From Bacteroidales bacterium (GTDB lineage: Bacteria; Bacteroidota; Bacteroidia; Bacteroidales; JAADJA01), in assembly GCA_016783885.1 (NCBI GenBank), contig JADHVR010000019.1:1-49512 (forward strand): 49,512 bases of DNA, read 5' to 3'. This document shows positions 1-8,935 of the stretch, one piece after another (position 1 is the stretch's first letter; each line of letters begins with the position of its first letter). Both the position numbers and the translations under genes were made by a program. Under the pieces are notes generated by a model. The model was not told where the DNA came from and did no database searches. It saw only the letters and a list, made by a program, of their open reading frames with translations.

Positions 1-60
1 ATTGGGGAAATTTGTCGTACACCCAAACCCGTTTGGAATTTTTTAGCTATTTTTATAGTC

Positions 61-1350
61 ATGAATTTACGGTTAGTTTTTAGTATAATTTCCGTATTGT
101 TAGTTATTGTTCTTTCGTGCAAAAAGGAAGAAGATACACAACATCCTGTAATAACAATATACTCACCTTCTATAAACCAGCAATTCGATGTATTGGATAC
201 TATACTTGTGGAAGCCGCCGTTACAGATGACAAGAAGATAATAAGCGTAAAGGTAGTTTTGGTGAATGAAGAATTTATTCCTGTTCTTGATGCTTTTTAT
301 TATTATCCTGATGCCCCTTCATATCATATAAAGTTAAATTATCCAATTGATGATTACTATCTTGAAAATGGTGTTTATTATATCCACATCAGAGCAGATG
401 ATGGTTTGAATTATAAAAATGAATATCAAAAGATACAGATTGATGCCATTCAGCGTGAGTTTGAAAAAATCCTTGTTCTGACCCGGAAAAACTCACATTA
501 TATTGAGGTTTCCGATATTGATACTTCTCAAAGTATTAACACTTTATTTGAGATAAATGGTGATTATGCCGGTTCGGAAGTAAGCTCCATGTATCAGCAA
601 CTTTATATTGCAGGACGAAAGCAGATAAATATAAATGCATACAATTTGGATAATTATGAACTGGAGTGGAAATTGGATGTAATTCCTTACGATCCCATAC
701 ATTCTTTTAATTGTTTGTATTATGATGAGTATTTATTCTCTTCTTTTTGTTACTTGTACATCAGGGGTTATGATAATTACGGCACACAAATATTTAATTC
801 ATGGATAGATGATTTTGACTTACCGGCAAGAATTTTCAGGCACAATGAGCTGATACTTGTTGACAAACAAAGTAAAATAGGGGGAACTACTTTTATATCC
901 ACTTATTATTTTATTAGCGGAGTTGAAAAACAAAAATTATTTTCTACATACAAAGTTGTGGAATTTTTTTCTTATGATACAGAAAACGTGATCATAGTTG
1001 CAAACACTTATGATCACGGAACAATAAAATTGTATGATCCATATCACAACACTTTAACTGAAATGCAATCAGCGCTTGATATAATTATATCTTCAGTTAA
1101 AATTGACCAGGAAAAAATATTAATAGGAACAGAGAATGATATTTATCTTTACAACTTCAGTCAATTTTCCTTAAACAATATATTACCGGGAAAAGTGGCT
1201 TATGGGTTAAGATATAACGAACTGAACAAAAATATTTACGTTGTTGGTTCGAAAAAAATTGAGATGTATAATTATCCGGGAATGATACTTCAGAATACTT
1301 ATACACATTCTGATACTATCCTGAATGTTCTCCTGCTTTATAACAAGTGA
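61..1350 (+). CDS. lipoprotein with Ig-like N-terminus and beta-propeller-like body
   Basis: The protein is 429 aa. It opens with a hydrophobic signal peptide ending in a lipobox (VLSC, Cys20) followed by KKEE, so it is probably an anchored lipoprotein. Residues ~28-130 look like a beta-sandwich domain of the kind found in surface proteins (PVITIYSPSINQQFDV, then VKVVLVN and YYIHIRADDG). The rest, ~135-429, is a run of short beta-strand blades with recurring patterns such as KILVLTRK, KILIGTENDIYLYN and NIYVVGSKKIEMYN, consistent with a beta-propeller. No catalytic motif was seen. Start is the ATG after an AT-rich leader. It stands alone, facing a small minus-strand ORF. Family not recognised; lipoprotein call firm, fold inferred. 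Confidence 0.8.
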   Translation: MNLRLVFSIISVLLVIVLSCKKEEDTQHPVITIYSPSINQQFDVLDTILVEAAVTDDKKIISVKVVLVNEEFIPVLDAFYYYPDAPSYHIKLNYPIDDYYLENGVYYIHIRADDGLNYKNEYQKIQIDAIQREFEKILVLTRKNSHYIEVSDIDTSQSINTLFEINGDYAGSEVSSMYQQLYIAGRKQININAYNLDNYELEWKLDVIPYDPIHSFNCLYYDEYLFSSFCYLYIRGYDNYGTQIFNSWIDDFDLPARIFRHNELILVDKQSKIGGTTFISTYYFISGVEKQKLFSTYKVVEFFSYDTENVIIVANTYDHGTIKLYDPYHNTLTEMQSALDIIISSVKIDQEKILIGTENDIYLYNFSQFSLNNILPGKVAYGLRYNELNKNIYVVGSKKIEMYNYPGMILQNTYTHSDTILNVLLLYNK

Positions 1351-1380
1351 TTTCCAGGTTATTCATTAACCGGAAGATAA

Positions 1381-1566
1381 TCAGCATGTAAATTTTTTCT
1401 TCGTATTATTCCATGAAATATACTGGACTGTTTGGTTTTTAGAAATGAACTGCAGATATTTTTCTGCCATACCGGGATCGGTCTTTTTGTAACTTTCGTA
1501 CACATAACGTTTGCCTGCGTGGCCGTATATGATACTCAAACCTGTTTGTTCTTTTTTTGTCATCAT
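1381..1566 (-). CDS. small hypothetical protein (61 aa)
   Basis: A short open frame with ATG start (a second ATG follows directly) and a basic, aromatic-rich product (HAGKRYVYESYKK; SWNNTKKKF). No signal peptide, membrane segment or known motif is seen. It lies convergent to the lipoprotein gene, 30 bp from its stop, in a region otherwise lacking ORFs. Codon use looks plausible, but the length leaves real doubt that it is a gene. Confidence 0.4.
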   Translation of the reverse strand: MMTKKEQTGLSIIYGHAGKRYVYESYKKTDPGMAEKYLQFISKNQTVQYISWNNTKKKFTC

Positions 1567-1850
1567 TTTGAATTTTATAATTTTGTTTTTAGATTAACTT
1601 ACCGTTATTAGCGTCTTTCCTTACTCAATGTTTATGCCAAATACAGAATAATATTGATTTATTGCGTTTTACAGATAGATGAGGATTTATATTAGCATTA
1701 AATTCCAATAATTATATATTTAAAATCGATATACATTTTACGAAATCGGAGAAAATAGCAACTTTAATAATATTATACCCGTTGAAATCAGGTTTACAAA
1801 TATTCTTAAATGTAATTTACGGTTTATCTTAAAAATAACGGACTAAAAAT
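1567..1850. other. AT-rich intergenic region, nothing recognised
   Basis: About 280 bp between the divergent small ORF and mnmD. It is strongly AT-rich and shows no ORF, hairpin or RNA gene by eye. The mnmD promoter begins at its right edge. Confidence 0.5.
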
Positions 1851-1881
1851 TTGCAAATTTTTTTCTACGGGTTTAATTTTG
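1851..1881 (+). promoter_or_regulatory. mnmD promoter (Bacteroidota type)
   Basis: TTG at 1851-1853, a 20-bp spacer, then TAATTTTG at 1874-1881 match the Bacteroidota housekeeping promoter (-33 TTG, -7 TAnnTTTG). The -7 box ends 4 bp before the mnmD ATG, so transcription should begin at or next to the start codon, giving a leaderless or nearly leaderless mRNA. Confidence 0.6.
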
Positions 1882-1885
1882 AGCC

Positions 1886-2584
1886 ATGAATATCCAGATA
1901 TTCAATACGGAAGACGGATCACATTCTTTGTTTAGAAATGACCTCAACGAAGGATACCATTCAAGATATGGAGCAATTACAGAATCCATGCATGTTTTTA
2001 TTGAGGCAGGATTTAAACAAGTATCAAATAAATGTAAAGAAATCAATGTTTTGGAGATTGGTTTCGGAACAGGATTAAATGCTTTTTTAACTTGTTTGAT
2101 TAGTAGCGAAACAGGAAAAAAGGTTAATTATTTTGGCATTGAACCGTTTCCTATACAATCAGAGATTTATTCAAAGTTGAATTACCCTGAATTGCTTGGT
2201 AATGCAGAAAGCCGGAGGTTGTTTTTATTATTGCATAGTACTGAATGGGGCAAATGTGTTAAAATTAACGAGCACTTTAAATTGAAAAAAATTAAGAAGA
2301 GGTTTGAAGGTGTTGATTTGAAACAGGCTTTTTTCAATTTAATCTATTTTGATGCCTTTGCCGCGGATATTCAGCCGGAGCTATGGAGGAAAAACATTTT
2401 CAACAAAATATATAATACACTAAGGGATCAAGGTATTTTTGTTACCTATTCTGCCAAAGGAAGTGTTAAGAGAAATTTACAGGATGCAGGTTTTTATGTT
2501 GAAAAAATACCAGGTCCCAAAGGAAAACGTGAAATGATACGTGCGGTAAAAAAGTTGCAGGGTTTTAAACTCAGAACTCAGTAA
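1886..2584 (+). CDS. mnmD: tRNA 5-aminomethyl-2-thiouridine (U34) methyltransferase MnmD
   Basis: 232 aa, the SAM-dependent methyltransferase (DUF752) that finishes mnm5s2U at tRNA position 34. In enterobacteria this domain is fused to the FAD oxidase of MnmC; here it stands alone, as usual in Bacteroidota. The family N-terminus is clear (NTEDGSHSLFRNDLNEGYHS, then GAITESMHVFIEAG). The SAM-binding loop is LEIGFGTGLNAF (~53-64), the next acidic strand is YFGIEP (~82-87), and the catalytic region is NLIYFDAFAADIQPELW (~147-163). The ATG at 1886 fits the family start. Its promoter overlaps the start region so closely that the transcript is probably leaderless. It converges with pepD. Function is assigned with high confidence from motifs. 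Confidence 0.92.
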   Translation: MNIQIFNTEDGSHSLFRNDLNEGYHSRYGAITESMHVFIEAGFKQVSNKCKEINVLEIGFGTGLNAFLTCLISSETGKKVNYFGIEPFPIQSEIYSKLNYPELLGNAESRRLFLLLHSTEWGKCVKINEHFKLKKIKKRFEGVDLKQAFFNLIYFDAFAADIQPELWRKNIFNKIYNTLRDQGIFVTYSAKGSVKRNLQDAGFYVEKIPGPKGKREMIRAVKKLQGFKLRTQ

Positions 2585-2644
2585 TATTGATGTTTTGGTA
2601 AAACCATACCCCAAATGATATGTTTAAAATATCTAATTCAATAT

Positions 2645-4105
2645 TTATTTTTCAGGTACATTCTTTAGTATCTCCAGCAGAAATTCCCAGAACTTTTTCA
2701 CGGTTTCAATATTCACCTTTTCATCAGGTGAGTGAGGGAAACGGATGGTTGGTCCGAAAGAGATCATATCCCAGTTAGTATAAGTAGCTCCGAGGATACC
2801 ACATTCTAATCCGGCATGAATAACTTTTACCTCAGGCACTTTCCCGAATTTATTGTTATATACCTCTTTCATGGTTTCCAAAATGGCAGAATCAACATTT
2901 GGCTTCCAACCCGGGTAAGCACCTGAATGAGTAACTTCTGCACCATAAGCCTTAAAATTATCGGCAATTTTCTTAGCTACCCTGTCCCTTTCGTCATCAA
3001 CGGCGCTTCTTGTCAAAACAGAAATATTAATCGTGCCATTATCAGATTTTATAATTGCAAGATTTGACGATGTCTCAACCACATCCGGCATGTTCTTATC
3101 CCATTCTATTACACCATTCGGGCAATTAGCCACACCATTGAATAAACCACTCTGTGTTTCTTTATCAATGACATTTGCAGGTAAATCAGCTTTTTCAGCA
3201 ACTATTGCCAGATCAGGGTCAATATCTTTATAAGTCTCTTTTTCATTCTTTTCAGTTTCCCCGATATAACTTAAAAATAACTCTTCATTTTCTTTAGGTA
3301 AAACCACTGTTGCAAAGGCTTCGCGAGGAATAGCATTACGAAGGCTGCCGGCGTCAATATGAGCCAAACGCAATCCGAATTTATCCGAAGCATTCAGCAT
3401 GACTTTATTTAAGATAAGGCAGGCATTTCCTTTTCCCAGGTGAATATCCAATCCTGAATGACCGCCTTTCAGTCCTTTAACAATTATTTTAAAAGCTGCA
3501 ATGCCACCCGATACATGTTCTTCTGTATATTTATACTTAACATTGGTATCTACACCGCCTGCACAGCCGATATATAATTCGCCTTCATCTTCCGAATCCA
3601 TATTAATCAGAATGTTGCCGTCAAGTAATCCGGGTTTCAGGTTCACAGCGCCTGTCATTCCTGTTTCTTCATCAACAGTACACAGCGCTTCAATAGGTCC
3701 GTGAGGAATACTATCAGATTCCAGCACAGCCATAGCTGCAGCCACGCCCATGCCGTTATCCGCTCCAAGCGTGGTTCCTTTTGCAGTAACCCATTCGCCA
3801 TCAATGTAAACATCAATGGGGTCTTTTTCAAAATCGTGGTCTATCTCGCTGTTTTTCTGTGGTACCATATCGAGATGCCCCTGAAGGATCACTCCCTGCC
3901 TGTTTTCCATTCCGGGAGTGGCAGGTTTTTTAATGATGACATTTCCAATTTCATCAACGATAGTTTCAAATCCGTGATCTTCACCCCACTTTTTCATAAA
4001 CTCAATAATTTCGCCTTCTTTTTTTGAAGGTCTCGGGATTTGAGTAAGGCTGTAGAAATGTTTCCAGATTGCTTTTGGTTCTAAATTTAAAATTTTGTTG
4101 CTCAT
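2645..4105 (-). CDS. pepD: aminoacyl-histidine dipeptidase (M20 family)
   Basis: 486 aa, the usual size of PepD (beta-Ala-His dipeptidase), a cytosolic di-zinc peptidase that cleaves Xaa-His and other dipeptides. Metal-site motifs are in order: GHLDMVPQ (~76-83, His77 and Asp79), TTLGADNGMG (~111-120, Asp116), DEETGMTGA (~145-153, Glu146/Glu147), a conserved LIN(M)DSEDEG stretch, and the C-terminal HAGLECGILG and RFPHSPDEKV blocks that supply further zinc ligands. The lid/dimerisation domain lies between (GGHSGLDIHLGKGN). There is no signal peptide. ATG start (MSNKILNLEPKAIWKHF) matches family N-termini. It sits downstream of the MFS gene on the same strand but a terminator lies between, so it is probably transcribed separately. 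Confidence 0.95.
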   Translation of the reverse strand: MSNKILNLEPKAIWKHFYSLTQIPRPSKKEGEIIEFMKKWGEDHGFETIVDEIGNVIIKKPATPGMENRQGVILQGHLDMVPQKNSEIDHDFEKDPIDVYIDGEWVTAKGTTLGADNGMGVAAAMAVLESDSIPHGPIEALCTVDEETGMTGAVNLKPGLLDGNILINMDSEDEGELYIGCAGGVDTNVKYKYTEEHVSGGIAAFKIIVKGLKGGHSGLDIHLGKGNACLILNKVMLNASDKFGLRLAHIDAGSLRNAIPREAFATVVLPKENEELFLSYIGETEKNEKETYKDIDPDLAIVAEKADLPANVIDKETQSGLFNGVANCPNGVIEWDKNMPDVVETSSNLAIIKSDNGTINISVLTRSAVDDERDRVAKKIADNFKAYGAEVTHSGAYPGWKPNVDSAILETMKEVYNNKFGKVPEVKVIHAGLECGILGATYTNWDMISFGPTIRFPHSPDEKVNIETVKKFWEFLLEILKNVPEK

Positions 4106-4184
4106 AATTGTATTATATTTTGATGTATAAAGAATTTGATTTCAAAATTGATAGCTAAAATTACAATAAATTGTTTAGCTGAAT

Positions 4185-4212
4185 AAAAAAAGGGCTGTCG
4201 TTTGACAACCCT
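4185..4212 (-). terminator. rho-independent terminator of the MFS gene
   Basis: Read on the minus strand, a stem of AGGG-TGTC pairing with GACA-CCCT (one mismatch, 4-nt loop at 4200-4203) is followed by a T run (plus-strand A tract 4185-4191). It begins 20 bp after the MFS stop. Confidence 0.75.
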
Positions 4213-4232
4213 AAAACGCTATTCTAATCGCT

Positions 4233-5618
4233 TTATTTTTCAATATTGGGCAATTCCAGTCCATAGCCTTTTCTTTTATCTTCTGCTTTAAGCAGGAAGG
4301 CAAATACCAGGGCGAGTACAGCAACTCCAATAAATATACTCCACGTAGTGGTATAATTATACACAACATCTTCTCCTGCCTGTTTGGCATCAAACACACC
4401 CGGATTAGTTCTATCTAAAATAATTCCTATTAATAATGGAAAACCCCAGAAAGCTCCTAAATTCTGTAACCAGAAAATCAAAGCATACGCACTACCCAGT
4501 TGTTTTTCAGGGATAATTTTTGGAACAGAGGGCCACATGGCTGATGGTACCAGAGAAAAAGCAATACCCATTACGATAATAGCGATAGCTGCTACAATAA
4601 CACTGGTTATAAAGGGGAGGAATAATGTTAAATGAACTAAAATGAGAAGAACTGATCCAAGGATCATTATGGAAGCTCCTTTTCCTTTTCGATCATAAAG
4701 ACTTCCAAAAATTGGAGTAAGTAAAATAGTTCCTAATGGTACCAGGGCGGGAATTGATCCTGCCCATCTTTCAATCATTCCAAATTTATTTACCATCAGA
4801 TCCGGCCCGTAATGGTAAAAGGGGAACACTGCCGAATAGAATAATACACAAAGAATGGCAATATACCAGAATCCCCTGTTTTTAATAATAAACAGAATAT
4901 CGGAGGGTTTAAATTCATCTTCTGCTAATGTTTGTTTAGCTGATGATTCTTTATCAAGTTTTATATCCATGAATACATAAATGATGAAGGAAAGCAAGCC
5001 AATGACAAGGAGAAGTGCCCCGAATCCGAAAGGAGCGGCTATATTAAATCGCTCAGCAATAAAAGGAGCAGAAAACAATGCAATAGTAGTACCAAGCCGG
5101 GCAAATGCCATTTCGAGCCCCATTGCCAATGCCATTTCTTTTCCTTTAAACCATTTTACTATAATTTTCGATACGGTGATACCTGCAGCCTCAACACCAA
5201 CTCCAAATATGGCATATCCGACTGAGGCAAAGAAGATTCTGGCATGCAAACCGAATATTTTTGATCCGGACTGAAAGTCATGATCAAAAGAATACCACAT
5301 AACAATCGCACCAACGACCATCACAGCTGCAGACATAATAGCTGTAAAGCGAATACCTATTTTGTCGAGGATCATTCCACTGATAATGAGCATTCCGATG
5401 AACACATTGAACCAGGCATATGCGCTGGCAATCATGGCAAAACTAGCCGAGTCGATACCAAGACCACCTTCAGCCACAGGCAATTCAAGCATGGGTTTCA
5501 AAGGTGATATGATCTGTGCAAAGAGGTATCCACAAAGCATTGTGAATGAAATAATAGCAAGCGCACCCCAACGGGCGGTTTTTGAATCTCTTAAAGATTT
5601 TTTAATTAATTCAGTCAT
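4233..5618 (-). CDS. MFS transporter, about 12 TM segments
   Basis: 461 aa with about twelve hydrophobic helices spread over the length, typical of the major facilitator superfamily. The loop after TM2 carries a recognisable MFS signature (GMILDKIGIRFTAI), repeated in degenerate form in the second half (IFGSLYDRKGKGASI). A charged central loop (~residues 218-245, DIKLDKESSAKQTLAEDEFK) separates the two halves. The general pattern resembles oxalate/formate-antiporter-like MFS proteins, but substrate cannot be read from sequence. Start is ATG (MTELIKKSLRDSKTARWG). It follows rsmG by 56 bp on the same strand and ends in a clear terminator, so it may be co-transcribed with rsmG. Confidence 0.85.
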   Translation of the reverse strand: MTELIKKSLRDSKTARWGALAIISFTMLCGYLFAQIISPLKPMLELPVAEGGLGIDSASFAMIASAYAWFNVFIGMLIISGMILDKIGIRFTAIMSAAVMVVGAIVMWYSFDHDFQSGSKIFGLHARIFFASVGYAIFGVGVEAAGITVSKIIVKWFKGKEMALAMGLEMAFARLGTTIALFSAPFIAERFNIAAPFGFGALLLVIGLLSFIIYVFMDIKLDKESSAKQTLAEDEFKPSDILFIIKNRGFWYIAILCVLFYSAVFPFYHYGPDLMVNKFGMIERWAGSIPALVPLGTILLTPIFGSLYDRKGKGASIMILGSVLLILVHLTLFLPFITSVIVAAIAIIVMGIAFSLVPSAMWPSVPKIIPEKQLGSAYALIFWLQNLGAFWGFPLLIGIILDRTNPGVFDAKQAGEDVVYNYTTTWSIFIGVAVLALVFAFLLKAEDKRKGYGLELPNIEK

Positions 5619-5674
5619 AATTTTATTTTTAAATTTTAAAAATTCTTTTTGAATGGGCGAAGATAAAATAATTT

Positions 5675-6292
5675 TTAAAACAGGTGGATTAATTTTTTAG
5701 TCTTAAAAAATTCTTCACCGAAGTAATCCGAAAGAGAATAAACTCTGTAAAGCGTATTCATCTGTTTTAACTCTTCAATATAATCGCCTCCTTTCAGATA
5801 CAGAATCCCATTGGGAATTTCGTTTCGGTTTGTTCTGGAGATCAGATTTGACACCCATTTATAAAAGACAGGGAGGGCAACAACCGCCCGGCTGACAATA
5901 AAGTCGTATTTCCCGGTTAATTGCTCTGCCCTGGCTTGCTCATAAGTAACATTTTCCAAACCAAGATTCACAACGACCTCTTGCACAACCTTTATTTTTT
6001 TACCTGTCGAATCAACCAAATGGAATTGTGTGTCAGGAAACATTATGGCTAACGGAATTCCGGGAAATCCACCACCTGTTCCCACATCCAGAATATGTGT
6101 GTTGCTTTTGAACTTTACAATTTTCGCGATTGCCAATGAATGTAACACATGTCGTTCATAAAGGTGTGATATATCTTTACGGGAAATAACATTGATTTTT
6201 GAATTCCATTCATTATACAGGGGCTGAAGCCGGCTAAAAAGGTATTTCTGCCTGTTAGTTAATTGAGGAAAATATTTTCGGACTATCTCCAT
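5675..6292 (-). CDS. rsmG: 16S rRNA (guanine527-N7)-methyltransferase RsmG
   Basis: 205 aa, the family's usual length. RsmG methylates G527 in the 530 loop of 16S rRNA. The sequence shows the N-terminal helical cap (NEWNSKINVISRKD, then ERHVLHSLAI), the SAM loop VGTGGGFPGIPLA (~72-84), FHLVDSTGKKIKVVQEV, and FIVSRAVVALP (~131-141), all RsmG signatures. The ATG (MEIVRKYFP) gives the expected N-terminus. A TATCTTTG box lies about 55 bp upstream on the minus strand. It is cytosolic. The MFS gene follows at 56 bp. Confidence 0.94.
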   Translation of the reverse strand: MEIVRKYFPQLTNRQKYLFSRLQPLYNEWNSKINVISRKDISHLYERHVLHSLAIAKIVKFKSNTHILDVGTGGGFPGIPLAIMFPDTQFHLVDSTGKKIKVVQEVVVNLGLENVTYEQARAEQLTGKYDFIVSRAVVALPVFYKWVSNLISRTNRNEIPNGILYLKGGDYIEELKQMNTLYRVYSLSDYFGEEFFKTKKLIHLF

Positions 6293-6346
6293 CTCATTCT
6301 GAAAAATAAAGACGAATTAATACAAGTACTAATTAAGATTTTCAGG

Positions 6347-6354
6347 CAAAGATA
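6347..6354 (-). promoter_or_regulatory. candidate -7 box for rsmG
   Basis: CAAAGATA on the plus strand reads TATCTTTG on the minus strand, an exact TAnnTTTG match 55 bp before the rsmG ATG. No TTG was found at the expected -33 spacing, so this is a half-supported promoter. Confidence 0.35.
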
Positions 6355-6463
6355 AAGGTAAAATTAAAGGGAAAATAATATAACCTAATCAGGATAAACA
6401 GGGGGAGATAAATATTTAAAATTCCGCTTCGTTGCTAAAGCTATGAAGCGTAAGTGACAGAAA

Positions 6464-7744
6464 CTAATTCACGGAATTTTTTTTCCATTTAGGGATGGTA
6501 AAACTAAAAATACTGCCATAATTTTTTTTACTTTCCACTATAATTTGTCCACCATTTTTTTCAACGAAATCTTTACATAATATTAATCCTAAACCCGTAC
6601 CAATCTCTTTTGCAGTACCCTTAGTTGAATGATGAATATCGGAACGGAACAGCTTTTCAATATCTTCATTGGAAATCCCTACTCCATTATCTTTAATTAT
6701 TACTTTAATAAATTCACCCTGCTCTTTTGCCGAAATTAGAATTTCTCCATCATTTTTTGTGAATTTAATTGCATTATAAATCAAATTTCGCAGGACAGTG
6801 GTAATCATGTATTCATCTGCAAATATTGCAGTTCTTTCAGTAACATCGGAACTAATTTTTATGTTTTTACTAAAAGCAGTGCTTCTTAAAAGGGTAATAT
6901 TTCCTCTTATAAGGTTAGAAAGGCTTATTTTTACAGGATTATAATGAATATCCTGATTATTCAATCGTGTCCAGAAAAGGAAATCATCGAGTAACTCATG
7001 AATTGAGTTAGTCGATTCCCTGACACTTAGCAATAATTCTTTTGAAGTTTTTTTATCAAGTAATTCCGATTCATTTGTCAGGAAATCCAGAAGTACTTTT
7101 ATATTGCCTATAGGTCCCTTTAAGTCATGAGCAAGTATGGCATACAACTTATCCCTTGAAATAGTAGTTGATTTTCTCTGTTTTCCGTTTTTCTTTTCTA
7201 AAGTAGTCTCCCGGGCTTGTTCTAAGATTTGCCTGCCATTTATTTTATTTTCCATTTCGCATGTAAGCATTACCATCCGAATAAAATCAATTAATCTCCC
7301 ACGCGCAAAGTCAAAATTAGATTCGGATTCTTCATACTGATTAACTTCCGATACTTCAATAGCAGGCGATGATTTGATCAATTCTTCCATGAAAATAACC
7401 TGGCAATTCTCACTATTATATTCTTTCTTTACAAAATTGATAAATTCATTTCCCGAACCGTTTAGATGCTCTGATTTATCAATAACCATTAAAATAATAT
7501 CAGGATTTGATTCACAAATCAATTTGGCTTCCTCACAGGAATATGCCCTTAAAATATTCAATTTCTTTCCATTGAAAGAAAAATATTTTAAAGTATTCAA
7601 TATCGTTTTTTGAATGCTTTCATCGCCACTTACATTAAGGATTTTAAACCCATTAACGTTTAAGGATGTTGTTAAGTCGGTATGATTGCTTTGATCGATA
7701 TTAATTTTTTTTATTTTCTTAGTATTTATATTCACAATTTTCAA
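6464..7744 (-). CDS. sensor histidine kinase with degenerate N-terminal receiver domain
   Basis: 426 aa, cytosolic, no membrane segment. Residues ~33-120 read as a receiver domain of the kind found before DUF3369 (FKILNVSGDE, LRAYSCEEAKLICESNPDIILMVID). The aspartate aligned to the phosphoacceptor (Asp89) is present, but the acidic pair is replaced (VSGDE for VDDE) and the conserved Lys/Thr region is not recognisable, so phosphorylation may be lost. HisKA follows with the phospho-His in ILAHDLKGPIG (His206). HATPase_c has the N box NLIYNAIKFTKN, G1 IKDNGVGIS and G2 GTGLGLILCKDFVEKNGG. The start is TTG directly after an in-frame stop, with GTG three codons later as the alternative; no ATG is available. 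No partner regulator is adjacent (orphan). Confidence 0.85.
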   Translation of the reverse strand: MKIVNINTKKIKKINIDQSNHTDLTTSLNVNGFKILNVSGDESIQKTILNTLKYFSFNGKKLNILRAYSCEEAKLICESNPDIILMVIDKSEHLNGSGNEFINFVKKEYNSENCQVIFMEELIKSSPAIEVSEVNQYEESESNFDFARGRLIDFIRMVMLTCEMENKINGRQILEQARETTLEKKNGKQRKSTTISRDKLYAILAHDLKGPIGNIKVLLDFLTNESELLDKKTSKELLLSVRESTNSIHELLDDFLFWTRLNNQDIHYNPVKISLSNLIRGNITLLRSTAFSKNIKISSDVTERTAIFADEYMITTVLRNLIYNAIKFTKNDGEILISAKEQGEFIKVIIKDNGVGISNEDIEKLFRSDIHHSTKGTAKEIGTGLGLILCKDFVEKNGGQIIVESKKNYGSIFSFTIPKWKKNSVN

Positions 7745-7940
7745 TTATTAAGATTAATAGGACGCCTTTTTTCACGCAAACATTGTACCCAAGTTCATAA
7801 GTTAATGACACACAGTAAGAAATTCAAAATAGAAAGAAAATAAAGCATAGAAAAGTTTTAATATCGGATATTTAAATAATTGAAAATGAAGAATAGTATA
7901 AAATAAATTCACTTTATTTAGGTATGAACAGATATTGAGG

Positions 7941-7965
7941 AGTGCCGACTTTATGGACAGGCACT
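7941..7965. repeat. hairpin containing a 17-bp intergenic repeat (copy 1)
   Basis: AGTGCC (7941-7946) pairs with GGCACT (7960-7965). The segment GACTTTATGGACAGGCA at 7947-7963 recurs exactly at 32104-32120. Both copies lie just downstream of the stop of a minus-strand gene (yjbQ here, EamA transporter there), which suggests a 3'-end element or terminator-like insert. Confidence 0.6.
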
Positions 7966-7980
7966 ATCAAAATACTCCTT

Positions 7981-8397
7981 CTATTCCCCAATAATTTTCA
8001 CCAGCACCCTTTTCTTTCTTTTTCCGTCGAACTCACCATAAAAAATTTGTTCCCACGGACCGAAATCCAGCCTGCTATCGGTAATAGCCACTACAACTTC
8101 TCTACCCATAACGGTTCGTTTCAGGTGTGCATCTGCATTGTCTTCAAATGTGTTGTGCCGGTATTGAGAGTATGGCTTTTCCGGAGCTAATTTTTCAAGC
8201 CAAACCTCATAGTCGTGGTGCAGACCGCTTTCGTCGTCATTGATAAAAACGCTGGCGGTGATATGCATGGCATTAATCAGGCACAAGCCTTCTTTTACTC
8301 CGCTTTCAATAATACAGTTCTGTACTTCAGGAGTGATATTAACCAATTGCCTTCTTGTGGGTGTTTTGAACCATAATTCTTTTCGGAATGATTTCAT
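7981..8397 (-). CDS. yjbQ: YjbQ/UPF0047 family protein
   Basis: 138 aa, the family length. UPF0047/YjbQ proteins are small trimeric cytosolic enzymes; some show weak thiamin-phosphate synthase activity, and the physiological role is unsettled. Signature residues are clear: [20 protein letters not shown] (~37-56), [14 protein letters not shown] (~59-72), [20 protein letters not shown] (~78-97, with metal-binding His residues), and [20 protein letters not shown] (~110-129). Start is ATG. It lies 26 bp after aroK on the same strand, probably the last gene of the four-gene run starting at 10155. Confidence 0.92.
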   Translation of the reverse strand: MKSFRKELWFKTPTRRQLVNITPEVQNCIIESGVKEGLCLINAMHITASVFINDDESGLHHDYEVWLEKLAPEKPYSQYRHNTFEDNADAHLKRTVMGREVVVAITDSRLDFGPWEQIFYGEFDGKRKKRVLVKIIGE

Positions 8398-8423
8398 TTT
8401 ATCAATATTTTAAAATTAAAAAG

Positions 8424-8933
8424 TTAAGGAATATATTTTCTGACCGCATTTTCCAATAGGTCTGTGTTTATGCTTTCTCCTTTAATTATTATTGATGATT
8501 GTAAGTAATAAGGTTCCCTGTGTTGTAACTGCAACCCGATATATTTCAGGATTTCATTCGGTGTTTTTCCTGTTAACAGAGGTCGCTTCGTTTTAGAATT
8601 AATAAGCCTGTCGTAAAGAGATTGTTTGTGCATTTTCAGATAAACAGAAATGCCATGTTTATTAATTAATTGAATATTATTAAAAAAGCAAGGAGTGCCT
8701 CCTCCTGTTGAAATTACTGTATTTTTAAGATTAAAAGTTTCTGTTAAGGTTTTTTGTTCAATAAGCCTGAAAGCGTTTTCGTCAAATTTATTAAAGATAT
8801 TGTTAATAGTGATATGATATTTTTTTTCAATCATTTCGTCGAGGTCGATAAAATTATAACCAAGTTTACCGGCTAACTTTTTTCCGACAGTTGTTTTGCC
8901 GCTTCCCATAAAGCCAATCAGATAGACAAGCAT
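8424..8933 (-). CDS. aroK: shikimate kinase
   Basis: 169 aa, typical size. The enzyme phosphorylates shikimate at the 3-hydroxyl using ATP, fifth step of chorismate and aromatic amino-acid synthesis. Visible motifs: Walker A GFMGSGKTTVGKKLA (~7-21), shikimate-binding DLDEMIEKK (~31-39), STGGGTPCF (~75-83), and the lid arginine region SKTKRPLL (~113-120). ATG start. It begins 2 bp after the stop of the YwqK-like lipoprotein gene, so the two are translationally linked, an unlikely functional pairing. No other aro gene is nearby. Confidence 0.95.
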   Translation of the reverse strand: MLVYLIGFMGSGKTTVGKKLAGKLGYNFIDLDEMIEKKYHITINNIFNKFDENAFRLIEQKTLTETFNLKNTVISTGGGTPCFFNNIQLINKHGISVYLKMHKQSLYDRLINSKTKRPLLTGKTPNEILKYIGLQLQHREPYYLQSSIIIKGESINTDLLENAVRKYIP

Positions 8934-8935
8934 AA

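Noticed and set aside
4384..5652. Several plus-strand frames opposite the MFS gene
   Set aside because: They are antisense shadows of a well-supported transporter gene and show no family motifs.
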